From the NCBI GenBank assembly GCA_934503275.1, contig CAKSVD010000002.1, positions 62,001-126,000 of the forward strand: a stretch of DNA of 64,000 nt, in the 5' to 3' direction. The notes beneath the pieces were generated by a model. The model did not search any database. It had not been told where the DNA came from and saw only the letters and a program-made list of their open reading frames with translations. Both the position numbers and the translations under genes were made by a program. Each line of letters starts with the position of its first letter. Positions within the stretch are counted from its first letter, which is position 1. The DNA comes from an uncultured Faecalibacterium sp. GTDB taxonomy: Bacteria; Bacillota; Clostridia; Oscillospirales; Ruminococcaceae. Of this stretch, positions 44,494 to 53,400 are shown piece by piece.

Positions 44494-46635
44494 ATGGCAA
44501 TCGAATTTGGTTCCCGCAAAGAGACCTTTGACAACTTCAAGGTCTACGAAACCATGCTGGCCGGCCGCCCGTTCAAGGTTGAAATGGGCAAGATGTGTGG
44601 CCTGTCCAATGCCAGCGCACTGATCCGCTACGGCGAGACCTGCGTGATGTGCAACGTGGTCATGAGCCCCAAGCCCCGCGAGGGCGTGGATTTCTTCCCG
44701 CTGAACGTGGAGTATGAGGAAAAACTCTACGCCGCAGGCCGCATTCCCGGTAGCTTTATGCGCCGCGAGGGCCGCCCCGGCGAGCGCGCCATCCTGACCA
44801 GCCGCGTGGTGGACCGCCCCATGCGCCCGCTGTTCCCCAAGGAGATGCGCAACGACGTGTGCATCACCATGACCGTCATGAGCCTTGACCCGGATTGCAG
44901 CCCCGAGATCGCCGGCATGATCGGCGCTTCTCTGGTGACCGCCGTGTCCGATATCCCGTGGAACGGCCCCATCGGCGGCGTGCAGGTGGGTCTGGTTGAC
45001 GGCGAGATCGTGCTGAACCCCACGCAGGAGCAGCGCAAGGTGAGCGACCTTGCCCTGACCGTTGCCGCCACCATGGACAAGATCGTGATGATCGAGGCCG
45101 GCGCCAACGAGGTGGACGAGGACACCATGCTGACCGCCATCAAGACCGCACACGTTGAGATCAAGAAGATCATCGAGTTCATCAACAAGATCGTGGCCGA
45201 GCGCGGCAAGCCGAAGATCGACTTCCAGGTTGTGGGTCTGGACATGGACGTGTTCCATGCTATCCAGAATAAGTACCTCGATGACTTCAAGGCCGCCATG
45301 GACACCGACGACAAGAACGTGCGTGACGCAGCCCTGCTGCCCATCATGGACAAGATCGCCGAGGAATACCCCGACCTGTCTGCCGCCGATCTGGATCTGG
45401 TAAGCTACAAGATGCAGAAGTTTGTGGTGCGCCGCTGGCTGCTGGACGAAGGCAAGCGCGTGGACGGCCGCGGCATCAACGAGATCCGCCCGCTGGCCGC
45501 AGAGGTGGGCATTCTGCCCCGCGTGCACGGCTCCGGTATGTTCACCCGTGGCCAGACGCAGGTGCTTACCACCTGCACGCTGGGCGGCACCAAGGACAAC
45601 CAGCTGATGGACGATTTGACCGACGAGCAGACCAAGCGCTATATCCACCACTATAACTTCCCGCCGTACTCCGTGGGCGAGGCACGCGCACCGCGCAGCC
45701 CCGGCCGCCGCGAGATCGGCCACGGCGCACTGGCCGAGCGTGCTCTGGTGCCGGTGCTGCCCTCTCTGGAGGAGTTCCCCTACACCATCCGCTGCGTGTC
45801 CGAGGTGCTCAGCTCTAACGGCTCCACCTCTCAGGCTTCCATCTGCGGCTCTACGCTGGCACTGATGGACGCTGGCGTGCCCATCAAGGCTCCGGTTGCC
45901 GGTATCTCCTGCGGCCTGATCACCGAAGGCGAGCGCTGGATGACCATGCTGGACATTCAGGGCGTGGAGGACTTCCACGGCGATATGGACTTTAAGGTCG
46001 GCGGCACCCGCAAGGGCATTACCGCCATTCAGATGGACATCAAGATCGACGGCCTGACCTACGACATTATTGCCGAGGCCTTCGAGAAGTGCCGCAAGGG
46101 CCGCCTGTATATTCTGGACGAGATCATCAAGCCGGTGATCGCTGAGCCGCGTCAGGAGCTGAGCCGCTGGGCACCCAAGATGTTCAGCATGATGATCCCC
46201 ACCGACAAGATCAAGGACGTGATCGGTAAGGGCGGCAAGGTTATTCAGGACATCTGCGCCACCTGCAACTGCAAGATCGACGTGCAGGAGGACGGCCATG
46301 TGTTCGTCTCTGCCGTGGATCAGGAGGACGCAAAGCGCGCCATCTTTACCATCAAGACCATTGTGGAGGACCCCGAGATCGGCGCCATCTACAAGGGCAA
46401 GGTGACCCGCCTGATGAACTTTGGCGCCTTTGTGGAGATCGCCCCGGGCAAGGAAGGCCTTGTGCACATCTCCAAGCTGGACACCAAGCGCGTGGAGCGG
46501 GTAGAGGACGTGGTTGCTGTGGGTGATGCCATTGTGGTCAAGGTGACCGACATCGACCAGCAGGGCCGCATCAACCTGAGCCGCCGCGACGCCATTCTGG
46601 CACTGGAGGCCAAAAAGGCCGCCCAGCAGCAGTAA
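44494..46635 (+). CDS. pnp: Polyribonucleotide nucleotidyltransferase
   Basis: This 713-residue PNPase degrades RNA 3' to 5' with phosphate and is a core RNA-decay enzyme. Two RNase PH domains (first about 10-145 with 'GSFMRREGRPGERAILTSRVVDRPMRPLF'; second about 310-545 with 'RVHGSGMFTRGQTQ' and 'SEVLSSNGSTSQASICGSTLALMDAGVP', key residues SNGSTSQAS) flank an alpha linker. A KH domain ('IPTDKIKDVIGKGGKVIQDI', key residues GKGGK) and an S1 domain ('IYKGKVTRLMNFGAFVEI') follow. Length and order are standard. The start has GGAGG 8 bases upstream. Confidence 0.97.
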   Translation: MAIEFGSRKETFDNFKVYETMLAGRPFKVEMGKMCGLSNASALIRYGETCVMCNVVMSPKPREGVDFFPLNVEYEEKLYAAGRIPGSFMRREGRPGERAILTSRVVDRPMRPLFPKEMRNDVCITMTVMSLDPDCSPEIAGMIGASLVTAVSDIPWNGPIGGVQVGLVDGEIVLNPTQEQRKVSDLALTVAATMDKIVMIEAGANEVDEDTMLTAIKTAHVEIKKIIEFINKIVAERGKPKIDFQVVGLDMDVFHAIQNKYLDDFKAAMDTDDKNVRDAALLPIMDKIAEEYPDLSAADLDLVSYKMQKFVVRRWLLDEGKRVDGRGINEIRPLAAEVGILPRVHGSGMFTRGQTQVLTTCTLGGTKDNQLMDDLTDEQTKRYIHHYNFPPYSVGEARAPRSPGRREIGHGALAERALVPVLPSLEEFPYTIRCVSEVLSSNGSTSQASICGSTLALMDAGVPIKAPVAGISCGLITEGERWMTMLDIQGVEDFHGDMDFKVGGTRKGITAIQMDIKIDGLTYDIIAEAFEKCRKGRLYILDEIIKPVIAEPRQELSRWAPKMFSMMIPTDKIKDVIGKGGKVIQDICATCNCKIDVQEDGHVFVSAVDQEDAKRAIFTIKTIVEDPEIGAIYKGKVTRLMNFGAFVEIAPGKEGLVHISKLDTKRVERVEDVVAVGDAIVVKVTDIDQQGRINLSRRDAILALEAKKAAQQQ

Positions 46636-46660
46636 AATCTAATACAGACTGCATAAAGCA

Positions 46661-46694
46661 AGAACCGCTGTACAGACCGTACAGCGGTTCTTTT
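46661..46694 (+). terminator. pnp terminator
   Basis: AGAACCGCTGTAC and GTACAGCGGTTCT (46661-46673 with 46679-46691) form a perfect 13-bp stem, then TTT. Confidence 0.88.
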
Positions 46695-46713
46695 GCGTGG
46701 AGACCCCTCCCGT

Positions 46714-46755
46714 GAAAAGGCAATTCTGGAAAATCCGCAGATTTTCCAGAATTGC
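46714..46755 (-). terminator. Hairpin ending the pilus operon
   Basis: A perfect 16-bp stem (46720-46735 with 46740-46755) with a 4-base loop is followed leftwards by CTTTTC. It is the first strong stem past the minor pilin stop, about 210 bases away. Confidence 0.65.
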
Positions 46756-46799
46756 AAATAAAAAATAAATTTTCCGCTGATTATGCGCAGAGCGATGCG

Positions 46800-46955
46800 G
46801 AGCGCATTCAAAATCGTGCCGTGCCCGGCAGGGGAGAGAGCACAAAAAGCTCCCCCTTCGGGGGAGCTGGCACGGCGCAAGCCGTGACTGAGAGGGTTCA
46901 CCTTACAAAAAAACTCCCCCTTGCGGGGGAGCGTGCACGGCGTGCCGTGCTTGAA
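46800..46955. repeat. Dispersed palindromic elements, copies B and B2
   Basis: AGCTCCCCCTTCGGGGGAGCT (46848-46867, a 9-bp stem) is followed by GTGACTGAGAGGGTT, then a second CTCCCCCTTGCGGGGGAG (46914-46931) and GCACGGCGTGCCGTGC (46936-46951). They belong to the same family as the elements near 21426 and 31761. No gene is seen in 46636-46967. Confidence 0.7.
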
Positions 46956-46967
46956 AGGAGTACGGAT

Positions 46968-47813
46968 TCAGTTTTCTTTTTTGCCCTGACGGTTCAGCAC
47001 CCAACCGATTGCAAACAGCAGCACACCGCTGCAGGCCAGTACCGGCACGGGCCAGTTCAACTGGCCGGTCTGGGGCAGAACGGGCTTATCGGGGTTGGAA
47101 GGGGAGACCGGGTTATCCGGGTTCCCGGGGCTTACGGGGTTATCGGGGCTATCAGGACTTACCGGGCTATCGGGGCTATCAGGACTTACCGGGCTATCGG
47201 GGCTGTCCGGGCTTACCGGCGTATCCGGGGTGTCCGGCTGCTCCGGGAAATCGGGGGTGTCGGGGATGTCCGGCGTTTCCGGGATGGTGGCGCCTACCTT
47301 GGGGGTAGCGTCCACATCGTAGATCCAGTTGTTGCCGTCCCGCAGGGGAATGGACACAAGGAAGGGCTTGATGGCCTCGTAGCCGTGGGAGGCCTCAGTC
47401 TGTACCACCAGATACAGCCCCTGCGGCAGCTTGGTAATGTCGGCATAGCCCTCTTCGTTCACGTCCTGCTGGGCAGCAATGGCGGGCACAGCGGGCAGAT
47501 ACTTTACCAGCTGATCCGCCAGCGTGCTGTCGGAAAGATCGCCCAGCACGACACCACAGCCTGTAAAATCGCCGGTATAGTCAAAATACAGGTTGCCGTT
47601 GGTGCGCTTGACGGAGGCCACCTGATACAGGGTCAGTTCGCCGCCGCGCAGGGGCACATCGTTGTGGGTGTCGTACAGGCGGACGTGGAGCGAGCCCAGA
47701 CGCCCCAGCTCAATGTTGGCACTGGTGGCAAACGCAGGCAGGGCGCAGCATACCACAAGGCACATAGCCAGCAGCACAGCCGCCAGACGATGACGCAGAT
47801 CAATGCTTTTCAT
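46968..47813 (-). CDS. LPXTG minor pilin/anchor protein with Pro-Asp-Ser stalk
   Basis: This 281-residue surface protein has a signal peptide (about 1-30, 'CCALPAFA'), a pilin-like domain (about 31-168), a Pro-rich stalk of PDSP/PVSP units (about 175-240), then sorting signal 'LPQTG' (246-250), a membrane segment and a basic tail. 'WIYDVDATPKVG' near 163-174 may be a pilin motif with its reactive Lys. The stalk is coded by at least four 27-bp tandem repeats (47110-47217). It is last in the pilus operon and overlaps srtC by 14 bases, so it could be the basal pilin tying the fibre to the wall. No Cna_B E-box is obvious. Confidence 0.85.
   Translation of the reverse strand: MKSIDLRHRLAAVLLAMCLVVCCALPAFATSANIELGRLGSLHVRLYDTHNDVPLRGGELTLYQVASVKRTNGNLYFDYTGDFTGCGVVLGDLSDSTLADQLVKYLPAVPAIAAQQDVNEEGYADITKLPQGLYLVVQTEASHGYEAIKPFLVSIPLRDGNNWIYDVDATPKVGATIPETPDIPDTPDFPEQPDTPDTPVSPDSPDSPVSPDSPDSPVSPDSPDNPVSPGNPDNPVSPSNPDKPVLPQTGQLNWPVPVLACSGVLLFAIGWVLNRQGKKEN
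47110..47217. repeat. Four 27-bp tandem repeats in the pilin stalk
   Basis: Units begin at 47110, 47137, 47164 and 47191. The two middle units differ by one base (GGGTTATCGG/GGGCTATCGG then identical), while the outer ones have drifted. Each codes nine stalk residues with three Pro. Such arrays change length easily by slippage. Confidence 0.8.
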
Positions 47814-48645
47814 GTTCTTCTCCTCTCGTTTTCTTAGGTTTGCGTGTGGAAAGCAGCATACCGATCAACAAGATCAGCAGCATGGGCAGCGCCATAATGG
47901 GCGCAACAATGATAGGCTCGATTTTGAGCGCTTCGGCGGTAACGCGGATGCGCTTGTACTGGTTGGGGGTCTCGATGCGGCGGCCGCGCACCAGCAGGCG
48001 GTGGGTGTTAATGCCGTAGGGGGTGCAGGTCATCAGGGTGACGTAATCCTTGCCTTCGGCGATCTTCAACTCATCGGTCTCGGTGGGCAGCACAATGGAG
48101 ATTTTGTCCACCTCGTAGGTGAGCACCCGGTCCAGCACGGTGATGGTAAAGGTATCGCCCACTTCCAGCTGGTCAAGGTTGGTAAACAGTTTTGCGCTGG
48201 GCAGGCCGCGGTGCGCCGAGATGACCGTGTGGGTGGACGCGCCGCCCACCGGCAGGCTGGTGCCTTCCAGATGACCTGCCGCCACCTGCAGCACGCTGTC
48301 GCTGGTGCCGTGGTAGATGGGCAGCTCCACGCCTATTTTGGAAATGGTGATGTAACCCATAATGCCCGTGCCGGTAATATCCAGCGTGTCGTTGTAGCCG
48401 GTTAACTGATCCGGGCAGTAGAGGGCATTTTCGTTGGCGGCCACCTGTGCGTTAAAGGCATCGGCGGCGTCAAAGTAGGCGCTGTAGTCCGCATCGGTCA
48501 TGGTGTCCACGTCCTGCGCGTAGCCTGCCACGGCGCGGGACTGGTTGCGCTGGTTGACGTAATCGCTTAGGGTGGGGTATAACATCACGGATAGACCCAC
48601 GAAAAAGACGAGGATCAATATAATGGTGCTTTTGTTCTTTTTCAT
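47800..48645 (-). CDS. Class C (pilus) sortase
   Basis: This 281-residue transpeptidase joins pilin subunits through Lys side chains. It has an N-terminal membrane anchor (about 7-27), the sortase barrel with catalytic His in 'HTVISAHRGLPSAKLF', Cys207 in 'VTLMTCTPYGINTHRLLVRG' and Arg215 or 219 in the same stretch, and a C-terminal membrane helix (about 240-265), the class C layout. The usual Asp-Pro-aromatic lid motif before the barrel is not evident; the region reads 'YCPDQLTGYNDTLDITG'. It sits between the two pilin genes in the operon. The start has AGGGAG. Confidence 0.93.
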   Translation of the reverse strand: MKKNKSTIILILVFFVGLSVMLYPTLSDYVNQRNQSRAVAGYAQDVDTMTDADYSAYFDAADAFNAQVAANENALYCPDQLTGYNDTLDITGTGIMGYITISKIGVELPIYHGTSDSVLQVAAGHLEGTSLPVGGASTHTVISAHRGLPSAKLFTNLDQLEVGDTFTITVLDRVLTYEVDKISIVLPTETDELKIAEGKDYVTLMTCTPYGINTHRLLVRGRRIETPNQYKRIRVTAEALKIEPIIVAPIMALPMLLILLIGMLLSTRKPKKTRGEEHEKH

Positions 48646-48725
48646 GGGCTACTCCCTAACGTTATAGTTTCAGGATCAGAGCAGGGGGCCTTGCGGCCCC
48701 GCTCTGTGCCGGGGAAAAGGAGAAC

Positions 48726-50249
48726 TTAGCGGTTCTCCATGCGCTTTTTGGTGATGAGCAGGATGGCTGCTGCAGCCATCAGGCCGCCGCCGATCACATA
48801 GAAGATGGTGGTGCCGATGCCGCCGGTGCCGGGCAGGGTAGTGCCGATCTTATTGACGACATTCGTAGTCAGAGAGCCGTCGGCTTTATTAACGGTAAAG
48901 GTGATCTCACCGCTCACCTTGTTGCCGCTCAAAGAAGTCAGGACAGTATCACGAGGAGTGGTTTCCCAAGTGATAGTATGCTCGGCAGTGACCTTAAAGG
49001 TAATGGGATCAATGGTGTTGTAGTTGGCGGGGGTTACAGTCTCGGTCAGCGTGTACTCGCCGTCATCCAGACCGGACAGTGTAAACAGAGCCTTGTCCGT
49101 TGTGTCAATTTTCATAGTCTTGACATCTACCGAGCCGTCAGCAAGCTTTTTGGTCAGGGTGAACTCTGCACCTTCCAGAGGAACATTGCTCTGATCGACC
49201 TTGTTCACAACCACCTTGTAGGTAAAGACGATGACATTATCCCAAGGAGTTTCACCCTTGCCGTTATCGTGCGGGTTGTTGGAGTACTCCAGCTTTGCTT
49301 TATTGACATTGCCCTGCTCGCCCAGAACAGCGTTCTCGTTCAGCTGAGACTTGTAGGTAACGGTAATGATAGAATCAGGAGCAACACCGGGAACGGTTTT
49401 CAGATCATTAAACACGATCTCAAAGGTGCATTCAGTGTCAGACAAAGTACCACTTGTTTTGGTAGCAACAGTGTAATAGATATCCGGGATTGGCGTACCG
49501 TTTTCATCGCCGAGATGGACTTTCACAGAGTCGGGGTCAAAGGTCAGACCGGCTTCTTCCACATCGTGGAAAGCGTAGTAATACGTGCTATAGGAAGCAT
49601 AGTCTGCGGGAACAGTGCCCTGCAGGCGGAAGGGAATGTAATCGCCGATATCATAGTCGGCAGAATCCTGCCAGCCGGTGGTTATGCCGGTAGAATCGTT
49701 GGTGTCCTTCAGCTTTTTGTCAAATTTGGGAACATCATTGCTCTTCGGTTTGATGGTGACATTGCCAACAACGGAAACGAGGTAAGTGGTATAAGGCTCA
49801 GAACCAGACAGAGAGCCATCCTTGTCCTTGATCAGATAATAGCCGCCAACAACTTCAACATAATTGCCGTTTGTAACGGTACCTACAGGAGTGGTGCTCA
49901 GATCAACATAATTTTCGATAACGGCAAGCTTATCACTGTCGCTTGCGTCGGAAGCAACATTGGAAAGTTCGTCCAGAACAGCCTTGCCAACAGCTTCGCC
50001 AGTCGTACCGGTGCCGTTAGTGCCCCACTTGATATTGGAGAGCATGGACGGATTGGATGCATCATAATCACCGGTGAAGATCTGGTAGATCTCGTAGATG
50101 TGGGTAGTAGCAGGTGCAGTGATCTTGTATTTGGTAACAGCAGCAGTGCTGGTAGAACTGCTGCCATCTGCAAACGCCGGAATCGCCATGGCGCAAACCA
50201 TAGCAGCTGCCAGCAGTGCAGCCATGAGTTTCTTCATTGCTTTCTTCAT
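48726..50249 (-). CDS. Backbone pilin, SpaA/FctA type, with LPGTG anchor
   Basis: This 507-residue protein has a signal peptide (about 1-27), an N-terminal domain, a likely pilin-motif Lys in 'VGNVTIKPKSND' (about 162-171), an isopeptide domain starting 'KFDKKLKDTND', a Cna_B-type domain ('VVVNKVDQSNVPLEGAEFTL', with Glu of the E-box in 'GEYTLTETVTPANY'), and 'LPGTG' at about 472-476 before a membrane helix and basic tail. It is the expected fibre subunit polymerised by the sortase C encoded next. Its middle (about 48,900-50,150) is clearly less GC-rich than its ends. The start has AAAGGGGC upstream. Confidence 0.92.
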   Translation of the reverse strand: MKKAMKKLMAALLAAAMVCAMAIPAFADGSSSTSTAAVTKYKITAPATTHIYEIYQIFTGDYDASNPSMLSNIKWGTNGTGTTGEAVGKAVLDELSNVASDASDSDKLAVIENYVDLSTTPVGTVTNGNYVEVVGGYYLIKDKDGSLSGSEPYTTYLVSVVGNVTIKPKSNDVPKFDKKLKDTNDSTGITTGWQDSADYDIGDYIPFRLQGTVPADYASYSTYYYAFHDVEEAGLTFDPDSVKVHLGDENGTPIPDIYYTVATKTSGTLSDTECTFEIVFNDLKTVPGVAPDSIITVTYKSQLNENAVLGEQGNVNKAKLEYSNNPHDNGKGETPWDNVIVFTYKVVVNKVDQSNVPLEGAEFTLTKKLADGSVDVKTMKIDTTDKALFTLSGLDDGEYTLTETVTPANYNTIDPITFKVTAEHTITWETTPRDTVLTSLSGNKVSGEITFTVNKADGSLTTNVVNKIGTTLPGTGGIGTTIFYVIGGGLMAAAAILLITKKRMENR

Positions 50250-50402
50250 GGAAAAAAAGCCCCTTTCTTTTCTGCCCTGCGCCCAACCCCTGCATTTTGT
50301 ACAGGGGAGGGGGTAGGGGTGTGGTTTTGCTCGGTCTATCGCGTAAACTTTGCGCTGGGCGGGCGGGGGATCAGCCTCGGGCGTCCGGCAGGGGAGTGCA
50401 GC

Positions 50403-53400
50403 TTAGTCATCTGTCCTCCCTTCGCGTTTGCGCTTGTGGTGGATGAAGCTATATGCCAGCGCGGTCAGCATCATTGTGCCGCCCACGGCTGTAAACGGAA
50501 CCGTACCGGTGCCACCGGTAGAGGGGAGTTCGTAATCCTGAGATTTCTCATTGGTAAGATAGAGGTATCCGCCAACGGATATTGCATGATAAGCACTCAG
50601 GTCAGCGGGAAGGTTCTCTGGATACTTACTCTTATCACTATCCGGGATATAGAAGTAGTAGGCATTGTCGGGGTCAAGGATATAACCGTCAGGAGGCACT
50701 GTTTCCACAAGCTTGAATGCCTGATTACGGAATTGAACGTTATTTTCGTCCATGATTTTGGAAAGGTTATGCTTTTCCCCGTCAACCAGTTGACCATCAG
50801 CATCCGTGACGATCTGATCGGTCACCAAAGACCAATCGTTTTTAGTGCTGTCCCATGCATAAAAACTGAACTTTGCACCAGACAGATACAGACCGTTATT
50901 GTCTTTATCCACCTTGTAGGCGTATACGCCCTCTTTGGCATTGGCATTCCAAGAACTGGAAGTGATTTTAACGTTTTGACTATCCGTAACAGAGGTGATC
51001 TTTTTGTCTTGTGCCAACAAGGTTGCGGTGTTGTTCAAAGTGATGTCGTGAGAAGCATTAGAAATATAACGATAAACCACTGCAAGCGGTTTTGCGTTTG
51101 GCAAGGTGAAGGTCAGGCGGTTAATGCGGTTTTCGTTACCTGTGCCGGAACCATAACCGATGGTTTCGTACAGATACGAATATTCCGAAACGCTTAGCGG
51201 GCTTCCAAGGGTATTGGTAGCTTTATCGTATTCATACACGGCAACACTGGAAGGCTTGAGCATGATGAGCTTATTTTCATTCCAAGGGTCATAAAAGTAC
51301 GCAAGATCATCAACAAGTGTCAGCTTGATATTGGGGTTGTCCAGAATTGTTTGCCCATCGGGATTGACAATAACTGTATACTCCACTGTATCGGCAGCTT
51401 CACTTACGTCAACCTGCCTGCCACTCTTTTGCACGGCATCGTGCAGGCTGTTGTAGGTGATCTCCTGCGTCTGCGAGGCTGTACCCCAATCCTTCGAGGT
51501 GCTGTCAGTCACATTGACTTCATTGGTAAAGTTCTTTTGCGTGCTTCCCCAACTCTCTGGATCATTGATGTCAGTGGTTACATAAATATTGATCTTTTCA
51601 TCTGCTACGAGACACTTCAAAAGCTGCAGGGGAATACGCAGCTTAACAACCTGATGATCACCAACAGTGGTGGTTGTAACGGGAATGTCGGGACCATGCC
51701 CAGTAGCACCTCCGGATGAATCATTGTTGATCCATGTGTGAAGGTTCCACACACTGTCGTTTTTCTCTTCGCCGTTTTTACCCCAGTAATTGTTGGTTTT
51801 GATATCAATATCCGAAATCTTTACACCGGCTGGAAGTGTGTCGGTAATTTCGATATACTCAAGTCCGCTTTCAACAGCCTTAAAGGCTTCGGTCAAAGTG
51901 ACTTCGACCCTCCACTCCAGCTTACCATTGATATCGTCGTAGTCGTGGCTGCTGTTAGCCTCGGAATTGGTAAGTTTATCAAACTTCCTTACAACTGCAT
52001 TGCCGCCTGATTTGTAGGTGTTCGTGCCTTCAAAAGTGTAACCGTTGAAGGCACAGTGATTCTTGAAATCAGTTTTGGCACTGGGACACTTAGCTGTAGT
52101 AGAAAAGCTGAATTTCAAAACGGTATCTTTTTGCAAAGGCCGGTTTCCAACGATGCCAATCGAACCCCAGTTTCCGGTGCCGTCATCGGTTTTCGGATTA
52201 TAACCGTCGGTAACAGTATAATCAGAGTGACCGAGAACACGATTCAATTCAGCATACAGCGCTGTACGCTGCGCAGGCGTGAAATACTGTGCACACTCGC
52301 CGTAATAGGAAGCATAATCACACCATTTCCATCCACCAGCAGGATAATCCTTATCGATGATCAATTCAACTTCCCAGTTAAGGGTCAAAGTACCATCGCC
52401 ATTATCGGTAACGCCGGTACCGGTCTTGAAAAAGGCGTCCTTGCTACCAACCTCAACACCGTATTCGGAAGAACCCTTTTCGCCGCCCTTGTCGTCCGTC
52501 AGGGTCACCTTGTTTGTGACCTGCGAAGTGTTATAGGGGTGATCGTCCGTAGTTTTGTAAGTGATGGTATAGCTTGCGGTAGTATCCGTATCAGCGATGT
52601 CAGAACCAAATTTGTAAGGCAACGGAACGTCAAACGAAGCACCCTTTGAGGTTTCAATGTGAACAGTGTCAGTGTAGGCGCTACCGTTCAACTCGTCGCT
52701 CAGAATCCAGTCCTTCATGTTGGCATGATTTTCGTTCAGACTGACCGTCCAAGAGATGGTGCCATCGCCATTTTTAACGCCCTGTTTTTTTACGGTGTTA
52801 AAGCTGAAGTCTACCGAAGCGTCACTCTCGATCTTTTCATTATCAGAATTTGTCGATTCAACATGAATCTTGTTGTTCGTGGTAACGTTGCCGCCCTTCA
52901 AATCCGAAGGAAGCACGCCCCAATAGGTCAACTCGTAATACTCATCTTCGCCAAGCGCGGGCAATGTGCCGGTAAAGCCCTTGTCGTCGGCTTTATAAGA
53001 GAGACCGTTGATACTGGCAGGAGTGCCGTCTTTCTTTACGACTGTGATGCCCTTCGTCCGGTCCAGCTTGATATCGGTCATGATATCTTCCAGCTGAACA
53101 GGATTACCGGCTGTACTGTAGGTGCTCGATACTTTTACGGTGTACCTTACGGTACCATTTTCAAGATCATAGTCGCTGGTATACTTTTGGGTGTGAAGAT
53201 CACCCTTTTTATTGTAATCTTTCTTAATGGTGATCTTGCTGGAATGACTATCGTTGAACTTGATTGTGGTTTCCGTGTCGTGCTTTATGTTCATTTCCTT
53301 GGCTTCGCCATCGAAAGCCAGAGAACCACTGATTTCAGAACCTTTAGCATTTTTTTGCACATACGCATCGTAGAAAGTAATGGAAACATAACCACCTTCT

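Noticed and set aside
43930..46467. 845-codon minus-strand frame opposite pnp and rpsO
   Set aside because: Shadow of highly biased genes; composition is His/Gln/Ala/Val-rich and PNPase and S15 are certain on the other strand.
46800..46955. CRISPR-like spaced repeats
   Set aside because: The repeats are palindromes of the dispersed family, unevenly spaced, with no constant repeat-spacer pattern and no cas genes.
47095..47322. Collagen-like Gly-repeat frame on the + strand
   Set aside because: Antisense of the Pro-Asp-Ser stalk repeats of the minor pilin; no start site.
48978..51197. 739-codon + strand frame opposite the pilin and adhesin genes
   Set aside because: It spans two genuine opposite genes and their gap, has no domain, and lacks a start site.
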